Positions 11,872 through 25,556 of a stretch of DNA of 64,000 nt are shown here, piece after piece. The stretch comes from Hansfordia pulvinata (taxonomy: Eukaryota > Ascomycota > Sordariomycetes > Xylariales): assembly GCA_006538405.1 (NCBI GenBank), contig BJKQ01000021.1:186001-250000 (forward strand), given 5' to 3'. The notes beneath the pieces are model-generated. The model was given only the letters and a program-made list of their open reading frames with translations. It did not search any database and was not told the origin of the DNA. Every line of letters starts with the position of its first letter. Positions within the stretch are counted from its first letter, which is position 1. A program made the translations under genes and the position numbers.

Positions 11872-13349
11872 TGCGGCGATGCTGGGCGGGGCGGAGGCTG
11901 CTGACGCTTTGGCCGAGTCGAGAGAACCAGACGACGTCTTATGATGATTAGACGGGAGGGGCGATGGCTCTCTGGATCGTGGAATGCGCCGCCAGGCGAG
12001 CTGAGGCTGGTTTGATAGGCAGATGGAAGGGGAGGTTCAGAGATTGCCACAAACGCGTATTGTATGTCCGCAGCTATCAACAAGTGTGACAGCAAGCCAC
12101 CAAAACGCCGGGCTGAGTAGATCAGCTAGGTAGGTTCCGTAGGTAAGCAACAAGCTTATAGCTCCGGGGAGGGTGGCGACGGGAGTTGAAGCGGCGGGGT
12201 TTAGCCTCAGGACTATGGGCAGATGAGGAGCGGGGGCCTCGGGTTGATATAAAGACACGAAGAGGAGAAGGCAAGGCTCGAGAGAACAAGGCCTGGCTCG
12301 GCTGGGATGGCGAGCTTGGAGCCGTGCGGTGCAGGCTCGCGTGGAGAGATAGAGAGACCGAGAGAGAAAGACGAGGAGCGGGAGTCGGTGGTATGCCGCA
12401 CGATGCTCTGGATTCGCATAGCCGGCCAGGATCCCAAGCGGCCGATGGCCTCTCAGCTGCTCTGCCAGTTTTATTACTATTGCGACTTGAATTCCCTCCT
12501 AACCTGTATGTATACTAACCTACCTCATACAAGCACCACTCACAGCTACCATATACGACATCTTACGTGCTACGAAGGGGGTGGCCATACAAACGCACGG
12601 GAAAGGCCAACCAAGACGACGGGCAAGACTCACCGACGAGTAGGGACGAGCACTGTTACCATCGTGCGTGTTAGCCGCGGACCCGCCTGGGCTTTGCCGA
12701 CCTGCTCGTTCCGTTTTGTGTCGAGGGCCGGCCCTGAGAGCGCAGGGCAGTCGGACGAACGTGGGGCAGGGAGAGGACGCGGGATGATCGTCGACGCGGC
12801 CCACGCCCACGTCCCCCGTCGCCCTTGGCTGCAGGAGCCCTGCACCTCACTCACGTACGAGTGCGCCCGAGCCGTGGAGGTGGAGGAGGTGGTGGTGACG
12901 ACGGGAAAGGCCAGAGCCCGCTTCGATGAGGACGGGACACGAAAAGACCACCGGGGGGCGGCCGCTCGTCTCGCTCGTGGGTAGAAGATTGTAACTTGTC
13001 CAGTTAGCGTGCCGCTCCGCGCCGCGGTGGATGTCGTTGGCTCGCCGGCGCAGGGATGGCAGACCAGGTCTGGATGACACAATCGGCCCAGAAGACGAGC
13101 GTACTCGTACGGAGTACTCACAGCAGCTCTCGAGTCTGGCTGGCAGTGGGCGGCAGAACCACAGATACCTCGTTGAGCCACAGAACAGCTGGAGACGGAC
13201 AAGGGTCGGCAGGGATGCGCGGGCGAGGGGACCGACTGGGTTGGACCCCGGCGCCAAGCGATGTCGACATCTACGCTTATAATGACGAGCCTCCTCCGCG
13301 CGCGCCCATCAGCTTCCAGCTCCCAGCTCCCCATCTGTTGTTTCTCGGG

Positions 13350-13388
<39 letters not shown>

Positions 13389-16300
13389 CGAGTCCGACTT
13401 CTTCAACTGCCCGTCTTACGGCCCTGTCTCACTTCAGCTAACCCCCCCCTCTTCTCGCTTTCTCTCTCCGTCTCCGTTGCGAGTATCAAGCAGCGCGGCC
13501 CAGTTAAAATCAACCTCGACGCCCAACCTGACTGGCCAGCCCGCCGGCGTAGCCTGGCCGTGGCGCGCGTCTCGACATGGCTGCTGGTTCCCAGGCGGAG
13601 TATCCAGACGAAAGCCAAGCAGCCCTACACGACACTTGCGTCTTTTCCCACGTCCCCGCCGCGAACGGACGGACACCCGGTCGTTGATTAGGACCGAGTT
13701 GATGCCGCCGTCGAATTCCCAGATACTCGTAGAACCTCGCCCAGAGCCACAGCCCGGCACGACCAGGATCCGGAACGCGCCCACGAATGCAGAGTGGACG
13801 GCCGCCTCTTCCTTGTGTCCGGAGAAAGCTGGCGGCACAACCATCGAGCAGGAGCAGCCTTCCCACCCAGGCTTCAATCTCTGCTGTATGGCGCAAGACT
13901 ACCTGACTCGCTCGTACTGCAAACTGCAGACTGCAGCTGAGGGCGGCGGGAAAGGGCATCGCCGTCTCGCCCACACACGAGTACACCAGGTCAAACGCCA
14001 CCATGACTAACCAGGTACACGCAGGCGTACTTCAGCATGAACCGCAACCAATCCCGCAGCGGCTGTATAACGCCAGAATAGGATTTCTTGCATCGAAGCT
14101 GGCGAAACCCTCCCGCTCGCGCTGGCGGCAGAGAAGGCTGGGACTGGGACCGGGACCTCCGCGGGGCTAGATCAGATCGCCCAAGCTACTACTTACCTAC
14201 CACACAGGTAGCCAGATCACCTCATCGCGCGCCGGCCATATGCCATCATGCCATCGTAGCACTCTGCCCTGGGCGCACCCGAGAGCTCCTCCACACGCCA
14301 TTCTGCGCCATCCGCTTTCGTGTTTCTTGGCAAGTGGCGCAGAAGTAGATCTCCACGACCACAAGATCGTCAGCACGCCAGTTTGGGCTGGGCCTTTCTC
14401 CTTCTTCCCCTCGCGCCCCCTTATCACGTAAAAGTCAAATCACCCCGCCCCTCTGGGGGGGGGGGACCTGAATGATGGTCATTGCAAGTCCAATCACAGC
14501 GTGGAAGTGAAATGGCGCTCACATGGCTGCCAATTGCGTATACGCGTATAACCCGTCACGCGAGTCTTTCTTTGTTGCCTGCACCATATCTGAGCGATGC
14601 GTTTGGGCAGCGTCTAGTGTATCGCGTTTCCGTCTTGTTCAAGTCGTAGTCAGCATGAGATATATTGCAGAAGTATGCAAGCCAGGCTTACGAGTGGTAA
14701 CTCTCACGCCGATCTGGCATACAAGAACAAGAATGCCCGGTAAACGCGTCAGAGGGGGGGGGGGCTCGTTTCGTGCTCCCATGTCGCAATGAAGATCCCA
14801 GGTAGCATTGCGAATGTCACGGATGCTCGTATACGGGCTCTCTCTGAACCAGCAAGCGAAAACTCGTCGATCCAACCCCCGTCCTCTTCGTGTCCGCCTC
14901 ACAAAGCCTCGACGAGGGCGCAGTCGCAGCCGACTGACGGCGGCACGGAAAATACCAAACCAAGGTCGAGACTGTGATGGCTGCGGGCCCATATCAGGCC
15001 TTCTTTCCCCCACCCCATCTCCAGACTGGACGTGGCCATGTGAACATCAAGTTGCCCGGGACTGCAGCCACATCTCAGCCTCGGGAACCCCGTCGACGGC
15101 CCGGGACAGCCCTCAGCAGCCCAGCCGGCTCTGGACCCGGAGCATCAAGCCCTCTCGTGGGGGGTTTCGCTGCCGCGGAAGGCGAGTCTGGATCGAAAAC
15201 AAGCAAGCCCCGGCGGCCCTCAGACAGACACCCGGCAGGGCGGAAGTGCAAGATTCCAGCAAGCCACGGCACGGAGGGCCCGAGCAGGAGGGGGCGGACG
15301 AAAGGCCAATCGAACAGAGCCGAGATGATACTATCCACCCACGTCGAGTGCGTGATATACCCAGCTCCACACCCCGGCGCGGGTGAGGCGCGGCAAGGCG
15401 TCGACAGGATGAAGGGGAACCCAGCCAGACGGGACTCGCTCGAGCAGACGGGGCCCGACTTCCTCGTTTTTTGCCGCGCCGAGCCGCCTGTCTCGTCTGG
15501 GGGCTGCGGCTCCCGGGGTGAGGCAGGTTCGAGGCGTGATGGCGTGCTCGTACTCTCAGACTCGTGGAGGCGGGATGGGCCCCCCTACGGGCTGAGGGGC
15601 TGGGCCGAGTGGGCGAGGGCGGTGGTTGAGCCAGAAGACGTTGCACATTTCACCGAAAACGAATCGAGACCTGGCAGGAGGTCGAATTGGCTCAAATCAA
15701 GCATTGGAACATGATATCAATGCAAAAGAGTGCACTATGCTGTAACGACGGCTGACTTGACCAGAGTAGTACATAATTATCCAACCTGACAGCGTCTTTG
15801 TAATAAGTTCAGGAGGCAGGCTGCGTAGTTAGGTGTACATGTAGCTAACATTATTCAACCTGCAGCAACAGCCAGTAAAGTCACGTTGCTTCGCGCCGGG
15901 CTTCGCGCCCGCGTCTCCCGAGCCTCATACGTTGATGTCATGGCCAGACTGGCGACAATCTTCACCACATCATCTCTGCATTGTTGTTCACGACATATCA
16001 CATATCAACAAAAAGTTAAATCATACCGCACCCAAGTATATTCAACCGAGCTGTCTGTTCCAGGCACCATGTCGACACTGCCAGCTCGCAACCCTGCTCA
16101 GCAGAGCCAAGGGCCGGCAGGCCACGACAACATCGGCGGGAAGGGCTCAAAAAAGACCCTAGAAAAGGGAGGGCAGAAATCTGAAGAAAAAAGACACCAT
16201 CCAAGCGAAAAGGTTCCAAACAAACATAAATCATCCCGTGACCCGAGTTTTCCCATATCTACCAAGACCCCACAAACCAACATCTGAACTTATCTCATAC

Positions 16301-17020
16301 ACACGCACACGCGCGCCATCGTGGCGCCGCACCGCAAACCGCTCTCGTTGAAAACAAAAAATCTCTCCCCGTCGTCTCCCAACACAAACCGTGGGGATTT
16401 GTCGTCGCCGTGTCCCGAAAAGTCCAGATATCCCCGAGAAGCGCCTCGAAAAAGCATGACGCTGATGTGAACCACTCGGGGAGCAAGTCCGTCCCGCGAG
16501 GTTCTCCATCACTGTCTCTATCGTACATCGTTTGCAACATGAACCCGTTACCCAGGTTTTTCGCCAGAAGCAGAAAACAGATTGACGCCGGAAGCAAGTG
16601 GCTGATCAAAAAAGGGGGGGCCGGAAAGGGCAAGGGTAGCAAACAGCATGTAATAGAAGTTGGCGGTGTTTGTGATGGGGAAGATTGTGGCTTGCGCGCG
16701 CATTAAAAAAGTAGTTCGGGGGGAAAGGGCGTTTGCGTGAAATCGTAAGACCGTGACCAGTGAGGCAGTTTTTGTTTATCTCGCCCGAGGGGGGGAACCG
16801 AAACCTGCCCGTTGTGCCGTTGCCGCTGTATCTTGCCTGACTCCGCGAACACCGAGGAAAAGACACCGAACCAACCGAGGCCCAAAGACCAGACACCGAA
16901 TCATGTTTGACAAAAGACAAGTCGCGACTTTTTTTATGACCTCAGCCTGCTGAGAACATAGGAAAGGATATATGGTGGGGGTAGCAAGGCTGTCATGCTT
17001 GCACGCGGCGGCTGATCAGC
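11872..17020. other. gene-poor spacer
   Basis: No recognised gene in 5.1 kb. The stretch next to the permease is its likely promoter. A (CTG)12 run at 13353-13387 makes a Cys- or Leu-rich pseudo-frame. G11 tracts lie at 14455-14465 and 14754-14764. Copies of the TACTCGTA motif occur near 13101 and 13725. The part from about 15.9 to 17.0 kb has lower GC and may be the 3' UTR of the zinc-finger gene. Confidence 0.5.
13353..13387. repeat. (CTG)~12 trinucleotide microsatellite
   Basis: About 35 bp of uninterrupted CTG/GCT repeat in noncoding DNA. No gene model supports translation of it. Confidence 0.85.
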
Positions 17021-19664
17021 TCAGCTGCCGGTGAAGATGAAGTCGTCGCGACTCGCAAACATGTCGGAGCTGTCAAAGGCCTCGTCGAACTTGCTCTCGG
17101 TGGGGAGGAGCAGCATGTTGGGGTCGTTGTTGGTGAACTGAAGGAACAGGTCGTCCTCGGCGTCGTTGAGCCCGGCGAGGCTGGGGATGCCCGAGGCGTC
17201 GGCGGACGAGCTGATCATGACGTCGGCCCCGCCGGCGGAGCTGGGCTCGAGGTCGAAGTAGCGGTTGTTGCACGAGGGCGGCGAGGACGACTGGGACAGC
17301 TCGGGGGCTCGTTGAAGGGGCTGGAGGCGCTCTTGGCGGGAGAGCAGGGCTGGGACGAGTGGGCGAGGGAGGCGGCGTCGAGGACGGGGTCCGGGTGCAG
17401 CGACATGTGGGACAGCTGCGAGACGTACGAGTGGACGCTGGCGGCCGAGGGCGAGTGGGCGCTGCCGCTGCTTGCGGCGGGCAGGTCGGAGCCGAGGGCG
17501 GGCATGGGCGCCGACGAGGCGGCCTGCAGGCCGGTGGGGTTGAGCGAGGTGCCGCCGAGCGAGACGTCCATGATGTCGTCGAGCATGTCAAAGTCCGGGT
17601 CGCCGCCGCCGCAGCTGCCGGGGGCATCGAGGCCGCCGTCGTCGTCGGGCGAGTTGGCGCCGGACGTGTCCGAGTAGCCGGACAGGGAGGAGCAGACGGA
17701 GGAGACGCTCTGGTTGTTCTTGCGGCGGGTGCGCTCGGCCTTGTCGACGCGGTCGTCCATGTCAGGGCGGTGCTTGCGGGGGCGGCCGCGCTTGACGACC
17801 TTGCGGACGACGCCGTCAAAGGCGCCGATGCACATGCCGCGCTGCTTGTGGCGCGTGAGGGCGTCGTGGCGCGCAAAGCTGTTGCCGCACTCGCACGGGT
17901 ACGGCTTGATGCCCGTGTGGATCTTGGCGTGGCGCTTGAGGTCGTGCTGCCGCACAAAACACTTGTTGCACGTCGGGCACTGGTACTGGCGGTCGTTGAG
18001 GTGCGTCTGCACGTGCGACTTGATGTTCTCCTTGCGCCCAAACTTCTTGTTGCAGTCCTCAAACGTGCACATCCACTTGTTGTCCTTGGCGTCCGGGCCC
18101 TCGATGAACTGGTGGATCTCGTCCATCGTCACCCCCGTCATCATCTTGGTCTTCTCAATGTCCAGCGCCGCAATGCTCGCCGCGCTCTGCACGCTCGCCA
18201 CCGACTCGGTCCGCCGGTGCGGCGAGTTGCGCCGCGAGCACAGCTCGCCCGCCGCCGCCGGCGACTCCTCGCCCGAGAACATGTCCGGCGACAGCGCCGC
18301 CGCCGCCGCCATGCTCGTCTCGAACTTCCACGCCGGGTTGAAGTCGCTGACCATCGGCGCCACGGGCGACGTGTTCTGCGAGTAGTCGGACGCCGCGCTC
18401 ATGGGGTGCGCCACGGCCGGCATGCCGTCAAACTGCGTCTGGAGAGCCACCTCGCCGTCCTGCACGCCCATGTTCATGAAGCTGGGCGCCGCCACGCTGG
18501 GGTTGGGGAAGGCCCCGGTCACCGAGACGCTGTTGCCGCGCGGCGGCGAGGGCATCAGCGGACGGCCCTCGGCCGCCTGGCGCATCGCCTCGAATGTGTT
18601 GTTGGGGCGGCGGGACGAGGAGGCCTTGACCGGCTTCAGCGTCTCCTCCATCGACTCGTCGTAGCCGTCCGAGAAGCGCTGCGGCCGGCCCGCGTGCTTG
18701 ATGGTGCGGTCGTGGGGGGTCTCCATAGGGGTCAGGGGCAGTAGTCTGGGGCCATGTCAGATATGTCTATGCTGCTTGCTGCTTTCTTTCTCTTCACAGG
18801 CGGTTGAATGGGGATAGGAGCCCTGTGCTTTCGCTGCTTACCTGCTGCATTTTGCTTGGATGGCGTCAGAGGCCTCGACGGGGCCTCACCTCCCAGGTTC
18901 TCAAACTTGGCCACTCTGTCACTCAGGCCCTGGCTGACCCGGCGGTAATGGCGAGGGGTCTGGCCCTGGTTCTGGCTGTCGCCCTCGGCCATCCAGTTGG
19001 TGGCGCCGGACGCAGGGTCCTGGAAGTTGACAAAGGTCGGGGTGGAGAGGTGGCTGGGAGGGAAAAGATCGAAATCTTGGGACATGGACAAGCCATTCTC
19101 GGAGCACTGCTCCTGGCCTTTTCTCATCATGGCGTTCATCTGTCCGGGGTACATGTCAAAGGGCACGTCGACGGCCTGGGCCGAGCCCGCGAGGCCGTCT
19201 AGTCTTTGGTTGTCAAAGGGCTGCATCTGGGGGGTCCCGTGAGGGGACATCAGATAGTTCTCGTCACTGTTCAAGCTGGTGTAGGGCGAACCCTGGTTCG
19301 GGGGCGGCTGCTGCTGACTGAGGCCCGGGCGTGCTATGCGTTGCTGCTGCGCTTCTCGCAGCACATGCTGTGGGTTGTTGTGTCCTGTTGTGTTAGTAGT
19401 ACTTACCGTGGCAAAGTCCTGCCGTTGGTGTTGCATCGGGATGTGTTGTTGTTGTTGGTGGTGGTGGCGCGTGTCCAGGCTCATACCGCGGCGGTGGCCT
19501 TGCAGCTGTTGCCGCCGCTGGTCGTGTTGCTGGGCGCGCTGATGCATGGAGGGGGGCAGGTTGGCGGCGATCTTCATCGACTCGACGCCGGTCGGCGTCG
19601 AGTTCTGGCGGCGGTGCAGGCTGCGCCGCGCCTGAAGAGCGCTCTGGGGCGGATGGGACAGCAT
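17021..19664 (-). CDS. ace2: Ace2/Swi5-like C2H2 zinc-finger transcription factor (frame broken twice)
   Basis: A nuclear DNA-binding regulator of the Ace2/Swi5 group, often annotated in moulds as metallothionein expression activator. In yeast this group controls late-mitotic and cell-separation genes. The N-terminal half is Gln/His-rich and ends in LREAQQQRIARPG. Next comes the block METPHDRTIKH...RFSDGYDESMEET. Three C2H2 fingers lie at about 18069-17830 (WMCTFEDCNKKFGRKEN, YQCPTCNKCFVRQHDL, YPCECGNSFARHDAL). An AT-hook-like KRGRPRKH follows. The acidic C-terminus ends SRDDFIFTGS. Two breaks are seen: at the G4 run 18735-18738 and the G5 run 17303-17307 (+ strand), each curable by one base. 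A 96-bp in-frame segment, 18841-18746, has a GTAAGC donor, a CTGAC branch and a CCCAG acceptor and may be an intron. Predicted length is about 849 residues if spliced, 881 if not. Confidence 0.88.
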
Positions 19665-22600
19665 TGTGGGGGAGTCGAGTCCGGAACGGAAATATTGTCG
19701 TCGATAGATTGTATGATTGTCAAGGCGTATATGACTATCAAGGTAGGGGTCCGAAACTCACGCAGCGCAAGCCAGTCAGGCCGGGCAAACGGGATCTTAG
19801 GTCGTAATCAGCAGCAGCAGGTGAACTTGAGTGACGAGAACTATAATGTGTGAGGTGCCCTCAGCAGGCAGATGTCAGCGGGAGAGAGAGCGCTTCGTGG
19901 AGAGCAGCGCTTTGTGGTAGGAGGTTCGGTGTGGCCTCTGGGGAGAGGAGAAGAGTAGAGTGAGGTTGATATCAGCTACAGTTGAGCAACTGCAGAGATA
20001 TGTGACAGCGTGGAGAGGTGGTGGTGATGATGATGGAGATGGATGTTTCTGGGGAGAGGAAGAGAGGCCAGGCGGACCGGGATAACTGGAACAGGACACA
20101 GCTGAGTTAGGCGTGCTCGGGCGACGGCCTACGCTGGCCGTCGTGAGGGCCCAGCCGGGATTGTTGACGCTTCCGACCGACTGTCGTTGCCACGGCGACA
20201 TCTACAGCTTGGACGGGCGGCTAGTCCGCTTCAGGGCGATCGGTCGGACCACGTCTGCCGCGCCATGCCCGAAGCGGCCGCGACTTATGCAACCTTAATC
20301 GCCCGCCTGCATAACTAGCGCCCTCCATCCTCTACCCGCTGCCTCAGAAACGCGGTACGTGGGTACGACAGCTGGCTTTCGCGCGCGGAAGTATCCAGGT
20401 ATCTATTTCCAGTTCCCCGGCGCCGTCTCCTGATCCTGTCCGCGGCCTGTCTCCGTGCTTTCCTTGCCGCCGACTGTCATCACGATCTGTCTTCGTTGCT
20501 TATTGGGTCAACGTCTGCGCCGCCCGAGGTCAATTCGTCCAAGGGCGCGACCAGTAGAAGCCGCGCTTGGCCACCAACACTCATCACGTTGTCAGGTTCG
20601 CTCCCTACAAGCAAATGAATCAGCATCTCGACTGCGACGACGTCAACCGTCCGGATACCCGGTCGGTCGAGGCATTCATCCTTCTGGAAGCCATGGCTAA
20701 AATTGGGTCAACCTGCGTTGGTTGCCTGCCTTGCATCGTGTCCTGCAGGCATTGGCACATGGTTCATTGAGCAAGTGGATCGCAAGCTGTCGTCTGCTGT
20801 CTCCCTGTCTGCGATGCCTGCCACTAATTTACAGCGGTAATATTGTGCCCGTTCGTGTTTAATAAAGGCCGCCCCCTTACTTTTTCATTTACCGCGTGGT
20901 CTTCTGGGCCCAAGAGTACTTGACGATTCAAGTTCCACAAATGCCGTACTCGTATGTGTTTTCGGGGCGTCACTGATTTAACCAAACGGAAGGCTGCGGC
21001 ACTCTGACGATATCGACTGGCTGGGCCTTGAGGCCGTATTTGCCTCATGTTAATACCCTATCTAGTTGACTACCTGGAACTATTCAGCAGACAATATCAA
21101 TATGCCCATTACGAGAGTCTACCTAGCTGATGGGATGCCTCCCACATGTCTTGAGATACTGTCGGTCAACGATGCCAGGGTCACAGCCATCCATCCCCCT
21201 CCCACGCACAGCCATCTAGAAAAGACGCGCGTGATCTCGGGTCAAACGTCGAGAATGTGCCTTTTGCAATGAAGACAAACCAGTCACGGCCAGAGCCAGT
21301 CTGAGCTTCCACCAAATGCAAGCAGCCTGCACCTAGATCGCGGCCGCCAATCCCTCATTGCCCCGCCATCGCAGGTCCCAAAACACGGCACGGGCATGCC
21401 GCACCACGAGGGGGGCTTATCACTTACATGCCAACGCCGCCATTACGAGCATACAACAAGCCGAGGGCCCCCCGTTGGCAGCCCGTCGCCAGTCAGGCCC
21501 GCTTTCTTGTTTTCTCCGTGCAAACCCCCGAGCCCCGAGGGGTAGCTTAACGGCGCATCGACATGTCCCAGGCCCATGGCTGCCGGCGCGTGATCGCCGC
21601 CATCTCCTGAGCGTTGCCCAGCTAGTGATATCCTCCGCCTGGAGTCTGGACCCCGTACTCCCGCCTCCGAGTTGCTGTGCGCGACTTGCGCAGAGGTCAT
21701 CAACGACACGCAGCAGCGGTGTGGAGAGAGAGCCTCGAAAGCCTCTCCAGGCACCCGCCCGGCTGCTTGTCTCACGCGCAACAGCAGGCTCCCCAAGACC
21801 AGTCGCAGTGCCGACTGGGACAGGCAGATGCAACATTAGGAAAAGAAACGCAAGCCTTTAGAGCTTGCCTATTCACTTGCAGGTAAGTCTTGCAGCTGGG
21901 AGACTCGCAGGACGCCTGTTCCGCACGCGCTTGAAGAAGCCTTGGTGCAGGCTTAGTTTCCCATCGTGCAGTATCGGTATGCCAGCTGTGCGATAACTTT
22001 CAACGAGTTTCTTTGCGAATCATGGCTTTTTGAAAGTAAAGCGACGTAGGCAAGCTTTCGAGTATCATCTTTGGCTGCTCTTCCAGACCACTCGCCGATA
22101 AAACCCCATTCTCGTAATCACAGTTCAAGCACGGGCCACGAGCTTGGGGGCGTTGTCTTGGCTCTGGGCTGGGCAGTCGTGGACCGTCGGCGCCCTCCGG
22201 ACCAGGTGAGGACGGCACGGTGATGAGTTGACTCACGACAGCGGCCTGGGCTTGCCTCGAGCCATATTCCAGCACAGCATCGCCAATGATTTCGCTCGCT
22301 CCTCATATCCAGGCCTTGGGTTTATGAACCGGCGAGATTGCCGAGCCGAGCCGCGTCGGGCTGGTGGGAGGCGAGTCTCTGGTGAAGGACACGGCTGGAA
22401 TGCGAATGCCGAGCCGCTGTGTAACGCCGTTGCCAACGTGGTCTGTTCCCTACAACCTGGAAAGTGGCGGGCTCTGGGTGTAAACATCACTCGCGACCCA
22501 GAGATCCAATGGGTTGGGCAGCCCGAGAGACGAGAACGAAGACACGGCTCGTCGGTGCAACGGCGAAGACGGGACTGTAAATTCCGCCCGTGGCGGGTCT

Positions 22601-25269
22601 TGAAAAGAGACAAGCGGCATTGTCGGCGAGCGCTGGAACCTCGCGGCCCGAAAGAAGAAGAAGAGGAGGAGGAGGAACGATCTTGAGATCTTCGCGATAA
22701 ACAGCTGGCTACTTCCTGAGTGCGCATCAAATCAGTATGTGTCATTAGCGCTCGCTCCCACGGAGAGAAGGCTCAGATCGCGGACTCTTGAGTAATGGGA
22801 CGGATTTCGACCAGCTCAGGCATCAACCGCGGTGCAAGACAGCTCTCCTAGTACGAGTAAGCGGACTGCGACAAGAGCTGCAGCGAAGGCTGAGAGGGAG
22901 TGTTGAAATCAGACCAGTCGAGAAGCAAATAAATTAAAATCTCATCTCCGAGCTCGTGCGACGCCCAACTTCCTATCAGAGCGTTCATCCCCAGCCGGCA
23001 AGTCAGGGTCAACATCTGACGACATGGAACAGCACATCGTAATCTCAGTACTCGTAGTGATGTCAGTCCTCGGCCCCATGTTTTAGAACCATCCAAGAGC
23101 CTGGTCTCCTGGAGCATTGCAAAGCGCTGAACGGCACGTGACTCTGACTGGAGCGATGTCAAGGCCTCTCCAGCAAATAAGGCTGCCGGGGGCGAATTGG
23201 GCGGCGCGTCAGACCAGTGCAAGGCCATGGTCACCTTTGCCGAATAGCTCTGCGCCCGCGAAACTTCCTAGTCCCTCGTGTGACATCTGCAGTGCCGGCA
23301 GAATGACTCCTTTGCCACGTCGCCACCACGCAAGCAAGTCGGGATGCGGCTAGACCCATGAGATTTGAGCCATCATCATGCGCGCGCACTCCGCGTCGAG
23401 TCCGGGGTCCTGTCCACCTGCTTGTTGAATTTCACGCTGCACGTTACATTTGCTGGGGTCTCGAGCCTAGCAAAGCTCACGCGGTCTTCTCTGCGGTACG
23501 CACGACTTCCTGAAGCGGCATGTCAAATTGCTAGCGTCTCGGGGGTTTGTCAAACCGCGAATTAGAGGATCGGCGGCTCGGAGAGTCGCGGTTGTCGATT
23601 GGCAAGACGACGGCAGAAGCTGAGGCGCTAGGACAGTACGAGTAGACAACGAAACCCCGTCCAAAACTCGTCAATGGGGCGCCCGCCGCGGTTGCTCCAA
23701 GCGGGAAGTGGCAGCTGTGGCGGTCTGGCATAGCCAGGGTTGGAGACAATGGGCAAGGAAAGCCCAGGGCGGCAGCCATAGTCCGGATCGCGCATCACAG
23801 CCGGACTCGACCGGCGCCAGGGACCAGCTCCAAGGTGAGAGCCGCTATTTTTGGTCGGCGAGGTGGGCGTCCCCGCCCGAGCATTTCCCGAGGTCCTTCA
23901 GCGCTGGGGACCTACGAGCGGGAAGAGATGACCAGAGGAGCGAACGGAAAAAGTAATCAGGAATGCCCCCTCAGCCGCCGGCCAACGAGACGAGCCGGGT
24001 CGCGACGTGAGCAGGCCAGGGCGGGCTTATGTAACCCGGGCCAGGCACCATCCATTGACCGTTGTTCCTTGCGAGTGCCCGCGGTTGCCACCGGGCTGCG
24101 GCCTGGATCCCACGGCCATGGAATTCTCTATTGTTTCTCTCGATTGGGGCTGTCAATGCGCTAGGAATTGAATATCGTCCGGTCGCCATCTCACCGTCTG
24201 GTTAATATTGGGTATACGAGAGGTAGTGCTGTTAGGAGGGTACGAGGGGTGTGCTTAATGAGCTTTGAAGCGGGCCGCCGTCGGCAACGTAGAATTGAGG
24301 CCGCAAAGAGCCTGTACGGCATGGTCGCATATTCCTTACCGTACCTATTTTGTACCTCTTGCTCAGAGGGATGACTTCACGAGCCACCCAGGCGTGGCTG
24401 ACGCGAGGCTCGGGTCAAGTGCCGGATCACAAATAGCGACCCTGGCCTTGCGGAGGTAGTCCGCTTCGGATGTGGCGCCGGACTTGGACGATTTCGAGAA
24501 GAGTCGACCATGGGCTGGCCGTTGGCTTCGACGCGGCCTGGGCGGCGGTTTGGATACCACTTCATTCAATGATGAGAGTCGAGGCGTATCACAGTGCCAA
24601 GCACTGGATTCCGACGCCCAAGCCATAGGTGCCTGCATTGGATGTTCTCGTGCAGGGACTGCTCAAGTCACTCAGGTGCGTACCGGCTTTCCAGGCGGTT
24701 GCCACCCGCGAGAAACGAGGGCCGTGGTTTCCCCAGCACTCTGACGTTTCAAGCAGAGGGCACCTGCCGCATCGAGGGGTGAAACGCAGGGCTTGCCGGC
24801 GATCTGCGCGTCGTCATTGGCCACCGTAGGATGCCCCGGGAAGCCACCAAGATCCATCATCAGTCGCCCCTTCCCTCTCTGGACATCCCGATCCCTGAGG
24901 GCCGCCAGGACGAGGCTACCTCGCTCCCGCACCCGCCCCGCGTAGTCTCTACTTGCACCCTGTGCCCACCTGCCTCCTCAGGTCCTGACGCCCGCCACCA
25001 CGGCGCTGCCCATGATGCGGTGCGGTACGCGTCCTTGTTACAGCTTACCGGCAACGCGCCCACGTACTGCTCCAAGCGAGGGAGAAGGGCCGACCTCCCG
25101 TCGCTGGTTGGGTGTCTGCACACGTGTGTACTCGTGACACGCGCCCGCACTGGTTGTCCAGGTACCTCGCCCGTCAACCACCACGTCTTGGGCCTGGTCC
25201 TTGTAGATCTCGGCTGCCACTCAACCTGAACGTCGCCACGCCCGCTTCGCCGCTGTTCGTCTTTTTCCC
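19665..25269. other. gene-poor spacer between divergently transcribed genes
   Basis: The right flank is the promoter region of the CFEM gene and the left flank that of the zinc-finger gene, with CT-rich leader sequence around 19880-20100 on the coding strand. Copies of the TACTCGTA motif lie near 20946, 22851, 23047 and 23636. No frame shows family features or gene-like codon use. I see nothing else in these 5.6 kb. Confidence 0.5.
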
Positions 25270-25275
25270 TATAAG
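25270..25275 (+). promoter_or_regulatory. TATA-like element of the CFEM gene
   Basis: TATAAG lies about 285 bp before the ATG at 25557. The leader in between is CT-rich and ends in CTTCACCATGG, a good start context. The distance is like that of the TATA box of the repeat-protein gene. Confidence 0.4.
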
Positions 25276-25556
25276 AAGAGGCAACCAGTGGCCACCCTCC
25301 GTCCAGTGTCAAACCCGCCCACTTGTTTTCCTCTTCCAGTACTGTAATTCCCGTGTAAGACGCCGTTGTTCTGCTGGTCTGAATTCGTGCTGCTTGCCTG
25401 CTGCTTCTTTTTCTCGTCGCCAACCTCTCCGTCTCAGAAAGATTAATTCCGCCCGGCGACATCAAACTTGAAGCTCGACCGACTTCTTATTTCACACCCA
25501 GAAAACAGCGCCAGCTTGTGCTCACCACTCTTCACCATCACCTCACAACCTTCACC

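Noticed and set aside
13261..14010. 249-codon frame with a poly-Cys stretch
   Set aside because: The Cys run is only the CTG microsatellite in one of its frames. Flanking sequence shows no coding character.
14974..15714. 246-codon plus-strand frame
   Set aside because: An equally long frame exists on the other strand, codon use is flat and there is no recognisable domain.
17359..18744. 461-codon plus-strand frame opposite the zinc-finger gene
   Set aside because: A shadow of a strongly C-biased coding strand; it reads as Arg/Val/Ala/His-rich nonsense.
19383..19421. GTAAGT...CTAAC...CAG in the zinc-finger gene, a possible 39-bp intron
   Set aside because: Too short for a usual fungal intron. 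The in-frame translation (TVSTTNTTGHNNPQHVLREAQ) reads on smoothly into a conserved block.
24860..25465. 201-codon minus-strand frame before the CFEM gene
   Set aside because: It overlaps the TATA-like element and leader of the CFEM gene and has no family features.
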